Below, in pieces: positions 1-3,997 of a DNA stretch of 5,924 bases. Origin of the DNA: an uncultured Saprospiraceae bacterium (lineage in GTDB: Bacteria > Bacteroidota > Bacteroidia > Chitinophagales > Saprospiraceae); assembly GCA_937127195.1 (NCBI GenBank), contig CAKZLT010000755.1, positions 1 through 5,924 on the forward strand. The letters run 5' to 3'. The stretch's first letter is position 1, and the number at the start of each line of letters is the position of its first letter. Below the pieces are notes generated by a model that saw nothing but the letters and a program-made list of their open reading frames with translations, searched no databases and had not been told where the DNA came from. A program made the position numbers and the translations under genes.

Positions 1-144
1 AACAGCTTCATCCGCAAATCGAACGTGCATGGCGTTTCTGTCTGCTTCTGAGTAAACAGCTACGGTTTTGATGCCCATTTTTTTTGCGCTTCGCATTACT
101 CTTAGGGCTATTTCTCCTCTATTGGCTATTAATATCTTTTTCAT
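1..144 (-). CDS. accC: Biotin carboxylase subunit of an acyl-CoA carboxylase (N-terminal 48 codons only)
   Basis: The protein begins MKKILIANRGEIALRVMRSA and continues through KTVAVYSEADRNAMHVRFAD, the classic first beta-alpha unit of the biotin carboxylase N-terminal domain (the IANRGEIA.R..R motif and the YS..D...H...AD motif). The frame is open to the window edge, so the rest of the roughly 450-500 residue protein is outside. This enzyme carboxylates biotin on a carrier protein using ATP and bicarbonate. With a separate biotin carrier and MutA nearby, the likely complex is a propionyl-CoA (or other acyl-CoA) carboxylase, so pccA would be an equally fair name; the visible part cannot separate acetyl-, propionyl- and methylcrotonyl-CoA enzymes. 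The ATG at 142-144 is preceded by an A-run (145-153, minus strand) and, 10 bp upstream, by the 7-bp repeat array that flanks the S23-like gene, so its original upstream region appears to have been replaced. Confidence 0.93.
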   Translation of the reverse strand, partial: MKKILIANRGEIALRVMRSAKKMGIKTVAVYSEADRNAMHVRFADEAV

Positions 145-153
145 GTATTTTTT

Positions 154-217
154 TTGGTATTGGGTATTTGGTATTTGGTATCGGGCAGAACGCCTAATAC
201 CAGATATCTAATACCAA
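154..217. repeat. 7-bp repeat array forming an extended hairpin, left flank of the S23-like gene
   Basis: Four consecutive 7-bp units, TTGGTAT, TGGGTAT, TTGGTAT and TTGGTAT (154-181), are followed by inverted units TAATACC (195-201) and TAATACC (209-215). The two halves pair: TGGTAT 176-181 with ATACCA 197-202, GGC 184-186 with GCC 192-194 around a 5-nt loop (187-191), and outermost TTGGTATT 154-161 with AATACCAA 210-217, with an asymmetric internal loop between. The array ends 1 bp before the stop codon of the S23-like gene and starts 9 bp before the biotin carboxylase start codon. Confidence 0.9.
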
Positions 218-218
218 T

Positions 219-599
219 TTACATTTCTCCTTTTTTGCTTTTCTTTAAATAATTCATATAACCATTGATTAATCTCATACAAATTTCATGTTGTTGTTTC
301 ATTTCTTTTAAAATCTCAATCGTTATATATTTTTCATCATAAGCTGTTATCAAATGCTCCAAAGTTTCTTCTAATGAACCTCTAGCAATTCTACAAAACT
401 TAATATTTTCTAAATAATAAAATCGTCCATTTCCTTCGGCTATATTTGCTGTAACTGACCTTGAAGACCTTATGATTTGGTCAGTTAATCTGTATTTTTC
501 TTCTTTTGGAAAATTACTATTAACAAGGTTTCGAACTGATTTTCTTAATTTTCTAGCTTCTTTATAAAGGTCTAAATCTGTAAATGCTTTTGGTTTCAT
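219..599 (-). CDS. Four-helix-bundle protein, S23 / 23S rRNA intervening-sequence-protein family
   Basis: The 126-residue product carries the family's hallmarks: an N-terminal F.DL..YKEA..L segment (residues 6-19), FPKEEKYRLTDQI (30-42), IRSSRSVTANIAEGNGR (43-59) and IARGSLEETLEHL (71-83), all predicted helical, with a Lys-rich tail (KKSKKGEM). Length matches the usual 115-130 residues. Family members were first found encoded in intervening sequences of spirochaete and other 23S rRNA genes; the accessory protein Avd of diversity-generating retroelements has the same fold and binds nucleic acid. The function of free-standing copies such as this one is not known. The start is the ATG at 597-599; a near-match to a Bacteroidota -7 element (TAAAGTTTG, 605-613, one base too many in the spacer) lies just upstream. 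The gene lies in the same direction as its neighbours but is unrelated to carboxylase or mutase function, and it is bracketed by 7-bp repeat arrays, so it looks inserted. Confidence 0.9.
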   Translation of the reverse strand: MKPKAFTDLDLYKEARKLRKSVRNLVNSNFPKEEKYRLTDQIIRSSRSVTANIAEGNGRFYYLENIKFCRIARGSLEETLEHLITAYDEKYITIEILKEMKQQHEICMRLINGYMNYLKKSKKGEM

Positions 600-637
600 A
601 CTATCAAACTTTAATCATAAATATGAGGGCAATTAAC

Positions 638-672
638 TAATACCTAATACCAAGTACCTAATCACCAATCAC
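638..672. repeat. 7-bp repeat array, right flank of the S23-like gene
   Basis: Units TAATACC (638-644), TAATACC (645-651), AAGTACC (652-658), TAATCACC (659-666) and a partial AATCAC (667-672) run in tandem. They are the reverse complement of the GGTAT units at 154-181, so the two flanks are inverted with respect to each other. The last four codons and the stop codon of mutA (V354 to TAG) are made of this array. Confidence 0.85.
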
Positions 673-1731
673 AAAACCTTTCCAAGCCTTTTCAGCAATT
701 CTATTTGTCAATTCTTCGATAAAATAACTTCCCGCACTTGGGTCAATTACTCTATCCAAATAACTTTCTTGTTCCATTAAGTGATGAACATTCAAGCTAA
801 TTCTTCTTGAAAATGATGTTCCGTTTTCTGTTTGATTAGCATCCGATGGATAAATATATAATCTATCTGCACCACCGATTACGGCTGACATAGCTTGTGT
901 TGTTGCTTTTATTTTGTTGTAATTTTCATCATTTGTTTCTGTGATGATGTGCGTAGAGACGTTGCAGTGCAGTGTCTCTACAATGCCCCACGCTATTAAA
1001 ACCTGTGACCACAAAATTTTTAACGCCCTAATTTTAGCAATGCTACCGAAATAATTATCATCTACACTAATTGAAAACTGTATTTGCGAATGATATTTTG
1101 AAATATCTAAACCTGCTTCGTTGATATTTTCTAGTAATTCGTTTCCTTTTTTTATCGCATTAGTTAATGCGTTTTCAGTATTGATGACATTAACGGACAG
1201 GAATTTTCCTTTTGGAAGTTGATTAGTATAATCTTCTAATTTTGAAATATCATTCAATGGAAATGAACAATTGATTTCCGCAGGATTTTGCTTTTTAGAT
1301 TGGATAATTTTTATAAAATTGTCAAAAACATCAATATTGAAGTGCGTAGAAATCCATTCTAATTGAATATCATTTAGTAAAATATTCAAATTATCTAAGG
1401 CTGGATTTTCATTTAAAATGAATAATAAAGCATTTGCGCCTTTTTGTAATACTTCTAATGCTTGTTGATTGGCTGCTTTATAATCAGAAACAATAATGCG
1501 TTCGCCAATTTCCCAAGTATTTTGTGTTTTTCCGTTCGTTACCGTAGGGCAAAGATACACCTTTTCCTCGCCGTCATCGCCCCCATTAATATCATCGCCA
1601 TGATAAAAAGGCGTAAATTCCATTCCATCGAATTCCCAATTGAAGCTATCAATTGATTTTTTTCCTTTTAGGTCTTTGGTTACTTTTTCTAACCACTCTT
1701 TTTTTGAAACTCGTTTAAACTCTGGAAACAT
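658..1731 (-). CDS. mutA: Methylmalonyl-CoA mutase small subunit (MutA), C-terminally truncated
   Basis: This 357-residue protein matches the substrate-barrel (TIM-barrel) domain of the non-catalytic subunit of methylmalonyl-CoA mutase, which with the B12-dependent large subunit interconverts succinyl-CoA and (R)-methylmalonyl-CoA in propionate metabolism. Diagnostic stretches are KEWLEKVTKDLKGK (residues 11-24), WEFDGMEFTPFYH (32-44), IRALKILWSQVLIAWGI (234-250), KATTQAMSAVIGGADR (275-290) and DRVIDPSAGSYFIEELTNRIA (326-346). Known homologues continue after AEKAW with roughly 90-100 more residues (about 450 in total in many Bacteroidota, from memory); here the frame enters the 7-bp repeat array and ends with FVIGD and TAG. 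The final barrel helix and the tail are thus missing and the product may be non-functional. No large-subunit gene is visible. Two palindromic repeats are translated in frame (residues 55-63 and 251-260). The start ATG (1729-1731) lies 55 bp after the carrier-protein stop codon, consistent with one operon. Confidence 0.88.
   Translation of the reverse strand: MFPEFKRVSKKEWLEKVTKDLKGKKSIDSFNWEFDGMEFTPFYHGDDINGGDDGEEKVYLCPTVTNGKTQNTWEIGERIIVSDYKAANQQALEVLQKGANALLFILNENPALDNLNILLNDIQLEWISTHFNIDVFDNFIKIIQSKKQNPAEINCSFPLNDISKLEDYTNQLPKGKFLSVNVINTENALTNAIKKGNELLENINEAGLDISKYHSQIQFSISVDDNYFGSIAKIRALKILWSQVLIAWGIVETLHCNVSTHIITETNDENYNKIKATTQAMSAVIGGADRLYIYPSDANQTENGTSFSRRISLNVHHLMEQESYLDRVIDPSAGSYFIEELTNRIAEKAWKGFVIGD
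953..981. repeat. Palindromic repeat GTAGAGAC-N13-GTCTCTAC inside mutA
   Basis: Perfect 8-bp arms (953-960 and 974-981) enclose GTTGCAGTGCAGT, where TGCA/TGCA also pairs; the two remaining positions on each side are G-T oppositions, so in a plus-strand RNA the whole 14-bp stem would pair with two wobbles. Palindromes with GTAGAGAC arms are, from memory, common dispersed repeats in Bacteroidota and cyanobacteria. Here the repeat is read in frame as V251-T260 (VETLHCNVST) of MutA. Confidence 0.85.
1544..1569. repeat. Decayed palindromic repeat, GTAGGG family, inside mutA
   Basis: The 26 bp beginning GTAGGGCAAA and ending CTTTTCCTC match the minus-strand reading of 1759-1784 at 20 of 26 positions, without gaps. 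On its own the palindrome is worn (AGGGCAAAG against CTTTTCCT). It is translated in frame as MutA residues 55-63 (EEKVYLCPT), in an acidic and glycine-rich loop before the WEIGE segment. Confidence 0.55.
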
Positions 1732-1758
1732 ATTTTATAATATTTATTGGTATTGCAA

Positions 1759-1784
1759 GAGGAAAACGCGTGCGTTTTCCCTAC
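1759..1784. repeat. Palindromic repeat, GTAGGG family, between the carrier-protein gene and mutA
   Basis: Perfect 9-bp arms GGAAAACGC (1761-1769) and GCGTTTTCC (1772-1780) surround a 2-bp centre; the minus strand reads GTAGGGAAAACGC then ACGCGTTTTCCTC. It fills about half of the 55-bp gap between the two genes. The hairpin is not followed by a T-run on either strand, so it is better explained as a dispersed palindromic element than as an intrinsic terminator; it could still affect mRNA stability between the two genes. Confidence 0.8.
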
Positions 1785-1786
1785 GA

Positions 1787-2260
1787 TTATTCCATTTCAA
1801 TTAAAATTTGTCCTTTATCTACGGCTGCGCCTTTGATTACTTCAATAGATTTGACAACACCTTCGCCTTCGGCTTTTAGGACATTTTCCATTTTCATGGC
1901 TTCTAATATCAATAGTTGAGAACCTTTTTCGATAGCCTGACCTGGTTCTACTAAAACTTCAACAACTAATCCTGGCATTGGTGCTTTTACGTTTGTCATT
2001 TTTTGAACAACATTAGCAGAAAGTCCCATTTTTTTGACCAAAATATCATATTCATCTTCAATATTGACATCATATTTATTACCATTAACCTCTAAAGTCA
2101 ACGTCTTTTCGTTGAAATTATGAGCAATGACTTTGACATTAAAAGCCTTATTATTCTGCAATACATGAAGCATTTCTCCATTCTGAACTAAATCAAAATT
2201 GCTTAATTGCTCTGTGTTCAATTCAAAAGTACTATCGTCGATGTTTACTTGATAATTCAT
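1787..2260 (-). CDS. Biotin carboxyl carrier protein subunit of an acyl-CoA carboxylase
   Basis: The 157-residue protein ends in a complete biotinyl/lipoyl domain (about residues 88-157): VKAPMPGLVVEVLVEPGQAI, then LLILEAMKMEN with the biotin-accepting Lys123 in the AMKM motif, then VKGAAVDKGQ-type turn (IKGAAVDKGQILIEME). The first 85 residues are a beta-rich region (NYQVNIDDSTFELN, LTLEVNGNKYDVNI) like the one preceding the carrier domain in propionyl-CoA carboxylase alpha chains. It would carry carboxybiotin between the biotin carboxylase (start at 144) and a carboxyltransferase not present in this window. It is the first gene after the divergent promoter region and is probably cotranscribed with mutA. 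Acetyl-CoA or oxaloacetate-type substrates cannot be excluded; the neighbouring mutA favours propionyl-CoA. Confidence 0.92.
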   Translation of the reverse strand: MNYQVNIDDSTFELNTEQLSNFDLVQNGEMLHVLQNNKAFNVKVIAHNFNEKTLTLEVNGNKYDVNIEDEYDILVKKMGLSANVVQKMTNVKAPMPGLVVEVLVEPGQAIEKGSQLLILEAMKMENVLKAEGEGVVKSIEVIKGAAVDKGQILIEME

Positions 2261-2317
2261 TAGCTAAGTTATAGAGTGTATGATGAATTACTTTTTATGA
2301 AAAGCACTATCAGTTTT

Positions 2318-2409
2318 GCTATTTATATAGTCGCAAATATAAAACAAAATAGCCATTATATAAATAAAAATAGCGAAAGTGACTAAAATAATATTTTTAT
2401 TCGCTATTC
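2318..2409. promoter_or_regulatory. Four AATAGC boxes in the divergent promoter region, candidate TetR-family operator
   Basis: GCTATTT (2318-2324), AAATAGC (2347-2353), AAATAGC (2368-2374) and GCTATTC (2403-2409) form two inverted pairs. The inner two are direct copies spaced exactly 21 bp, two helical turns. The outer pair extends to 9-bp perfect arms, AATAGCGAA (2369-2377) and TTCGCTATT (2400-2408). The boxes overlap or adjoin both -7 elements. TetR-family proteins bind inverted repeats, usually in their own divergent promoter; binding here is inferred. Confidence 0.4.
2334..2341 (-). promoter_or_regulatory. -7 promoter element for the carrier-protein/mutA operon
   Basis: The minus strand reads TATATTTG, a full match to the Bacteroidota -7 consensus TAnnTTTG. 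It lies 73 bp upstream of the carrier-protein start codon. No clear -33 TTG-type element is seen at the expected distance; the upstream DNA is A/T-rich and carries the AATAGC boxes. Confidence 0.5.
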
Positions 2410-2413
2410 TTTA

Positions 2414-2421
2414 TATCTTTG
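2414..2421 (+). promoter_or_regulatory. -7 promoter element for the TetR-family gene
   Basis: TATCTTTG matches TAnnTTTG exactly. Transcription from here would give a leader of about 95 nt before the TTG start at 2524. The AATAGC half-site at 2403-2409 sits directly upstream of it, a position where a bound repressor would block the promoter. Confidence 0.5.
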
Positions 2422-2523
2422 TGCTATAAAACCAACTAAGATAGTTTAAAAAACTAGCCTAAAACCTTCATTTAAAGTGTTGTAATAGGTTTATTTTTTA
2501 TAAAAAAGTCAATCACAAATAAT

Positions 2524-3180
2524 TTGAGTACAAAAGAAAAAATATTAATTGCTAGCAAGAAATTATTCCTTAGTGAAGGGTTTCGCGCACCTACTTTGAA
2601 TCTTCTGGCTCAAAAAGTAGGTATCAGTCGAGGCAATTTGACTTATTATTTTAAAGATAAAGAAGCACTACTAGAAGCCTTAGCAGAAGAAATGTGGGCA
2701 AAATATGAAGCTAATATTGGTAGAGCAATGCAATTTCCTTCTTGGGGAAGTACGAATGAAGTGACTAAGGTTTATTTAGAATTGCAGGAAGAATATTCTT
2801 TTATTTTTCAGGATGTTAAAGTGATTAGTCACCCCATGATTATTGAGCAAATCCAACGAATGAAAGAGGATTTGTTAAAGCGTCAAATGTCAACTATTGC
2901 CTTTTCGATACAGGTTGGCAATATGCAGCCAGAGCGTATTTCTGGCTCTTATCGGAATATGTGCGAGATGATTTGGATGGTCAATTTTTACTGGCTTTCT
3001 TCCCAAATTTATCGAAAATCAAATGATAAAACTCGTTGGGATAAATTGGTTTGGAGTTTGATTTTACCATATTTCACAGAAAAAGGATTAGAATCTTTCA
3101 AAAACCATTTTGGTCAAGAATACTATAATGCGCTAGGTGACAACTTTCAAACCAACCAATTTCAAACGGTTGGTTTTTAA
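2524..3180 (+). CDS. TetR/AcrR-family transcriptional regulator
   Basis: The 218-residue protein opens with a typical TetR DNA-binding domain: TKEKILIASKKLFLSEGF (helix 1), TLNLLAQKVGISRGNLTYYFKDKEALLEAL (helix-turn-helix, residues 24-53, with the hallmark YYFKDKE). The remaining 165 residues are a helical ligand/dimer domain of unknown specificity, rich in Trp and Tyr (EMIWMVNFYWLSSQIYR). Length is normal for the family. The start is taken as TTG at 2524-2526: no ATG or GTG gives a plausible longer start before the in-frame stop at 2473, and starting later would cut helix 1. The rare start may keep expression low. It is divergent from the carrier-protein/mutA cluster with shared boxes between the promoters, so control of that cluster and itself is the simplest inference, perhaps in response to an acyl-CoA. 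It converges on the TSUP gene with a 4-bp gap. Confidence 0.92.
   Translation: MSTKEKILIASKKLFLSEGFRAPTLNLLAQKVGISRGNLTYYFKDKEALLEALAEEMWAKYEANIGRAMQFPSWGSTNEVTKVYLELQEEYSFIFQDVKVISHPMIIEQIQRMKEDLLKRQMSTIAFSIQVGNMQPERISGSYRNMCEMIWMVNFYWLSSQIYRKSNDKTRWDKLVWSLILPYFTEKGLESFKNHFGQEYYNALGDNFQTNQFQTVGF
3149..3178 (+). terminator. Intrinsic terminator inside the end of the TetR-family gene
   Basis: AAACCAACC (3149-3157) and GGTTGGTTT (3168-3176) form a perfect 9-bp stem around a 10-nt loop, running into a T-run (3174-3178) and then a T-rich stretch to 3190. The stem encodes the last residues of the regulator and the TAA (3178-3180) follows directly. On the minus strand the same stem is followed by GAAAGTTG, so it is not a canonical terminator for the facing permease gene. 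Confidence 0.7.
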
Positions 3181-3184
3181 GATT

Positions 3185-3949
3185 TTATTTAAAAAAAATC
3201 GTTAACGCCCCAATAGCCGTTACAATCAATATGAACTTCCGATACTGATTATTTTCGATGCGCTTGACTATCTGTAAACCTAAAACGAACCCTAAAAAAA
3301 CGGCAGAAAGTAACCACAGATTAACAGAAATAGTTTGAATATCAATCGTTTTCCAAGTATAAATATGAAAGGGTAATTTGAATAGATTTATAATAAAAAA
3401 TAGCCAAGCAGCCGTTCCGATAAATTGATTTTTGGGTAATCGCATTGCTAAAAAATAGATATTTGAAAATGCTCCTGCTAAGTTTCCAACCATCGTTGTA
3501 AATCCTGCACCTAAGCCCATCAACGTCCCAAAAAGCCAATGTGTCGGCACTTTTTTAGAATTTCGTCTATCCCACCACCACATCATTCCGACACTTAACA
3601 ATATAATAACTGCCATTCCCTGTTTGAAAGTAGATTCGTCCAAATCTTCCCCAACTTTAACACCAATCAATACACCAACAATCATGGCAGGAAGCATTTG
3701 TAACAGGTATTTCCATTGCGTGTGTCTTGTGTAATAAATCACCGCAATAATATCTCCTACTATCAAAATTGGCAATATTAATCCTGTTGAGGATTTCGCC
3801 CCAAATACCAATGCAAAGGTCGTCACGATAATGACACCTAGTCCTTTGAAACCCGATTTTGACATTCCGACCAACATGGCAGCTAAAAAAGCTAGCAACC
3901 AATCCACTAAAGTCAATTCAAATAGGCTAGACAATTGAATAATCGACAT
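3185..3949 (-). CDS. TSUP family (TauE/SafE, DUF81) membrane permease
   Basis: The 254-residue protein is nearly all hydrophobic, with eight or nine membrane segments, roughly residues 15-29, 33-50, 56-73, 80-98, 110-126, 136-160, 175-192, 207-225 and 238-253. It shows the two-repeat TSUP pattern: GMSKSGFKGLGVIIV (28-42) with LILPILIVGDIIAV (57-70), then GLGAGFTTMVGNLAGAFSNIYFLAM (145-169) with the FIGTAAWLFFIIN segment (176-188). TSUP proteins move sulfonates, sulfite, sulfoacetate or other small organic anions across the inner membrane; the substrate of this one cannot be read from sequence. The start ATG (3947-3949) gives a short soluble N-terminus before the first helix. It lies 48 bp after the CotH-type gene on the same strand, with no clear terminator between them, so they may be cotranscribed. 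Confidence 0.9.
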   Translation of the reverse strand: MSIIQLSSLFELTLVDWLLAFLAAMLVGMSKSGFKGLGVIIVTTFALVFGAKSSTGLILPILIVGDIIAVIYYTRHTQWKYLLQMLPAMIVGVLIGVKVGEDLDESTFKQGMAVIILLSVGMMWWWDRRNSKKVPTHWLFGTLMGLGAGFTTMVGNLAGAFSNIYFLAMRLPKNQFIGTAAWLFFIINLFKLPFHIYTWKTIDIQTISVNLWLLSAVFLGFVLGLQIVKRIENNQYRKFILIVTAIGALTIFFK

Positions 3950-3997
3950 CTATTTACAATATTATTGATTTCTTACTTTCTTAAATCATTTTACTTC

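Larger units (their letters stand above)
154..672. mobile_element. Putative IVS-like insertion: S23-family gene bracketed by inverted 7-bp repeat arrays
   Basis: The outermost sequence on the left is TTGGTATT and the outer array on the right reads as its complement, ATACC units, so the S23-like gene has imperfect terminal inverted repeats about 30 bp long. In an RNA covering the unit, 154-181 could pair with 638-666 and loop out the gene, much as the complementary ends of 23S rRNA intervening sequences do. There is no transposase, no recognisable target-site duplication and no rRNA next to it. Mobility is inferred from the position inside a metabolic cluster and from mutA breaking at the boundary. 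Exact ends are uncertain because the units are degenerate. Confidence 0.45.

Noticed and set aside
154..672. The 7-bp unit arrays as a CRISPR-like or microsatellite locus
   Set aside because: Units are contiguous without spacers, so it is not CRISPR. A plain microsatellite would not be expected to reverse orientation on the two sides of a single gene.
1340..1350. GTGCGTAGAAA resembling the left edge of the palindrome at 951-960
   Set aside because: There is no second arm nearby, and both sites encode a Ser-Thr-His stretch, so shared codons explain the likeness.
1761..1780. Hairpin GGAAAACGC/GCGTTTTCC as a terminator of the carrier-protein gene
   Set aside because: No T-run follows on either strand, and the sequence matches the repeat copy inside mutA, so a dispersed palindrome explains it better.
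2320..2366. 10-bp inverted repeat TATTTATATA / TATATAAATA around the carrier-protein -7 element
   Set aside because: It is made only of A and T in a very A/T-rich region, so chance is likely; the AATAGC boxes beside it are the more specific signal.
3966..3988. Possible terminator between the CotH-type gene and the TSUP gene (TGATTT/AAATCA)
   Set aside because: The stem is only 6 bp, A/T-rich and not followed by a T-run on the minus strand.
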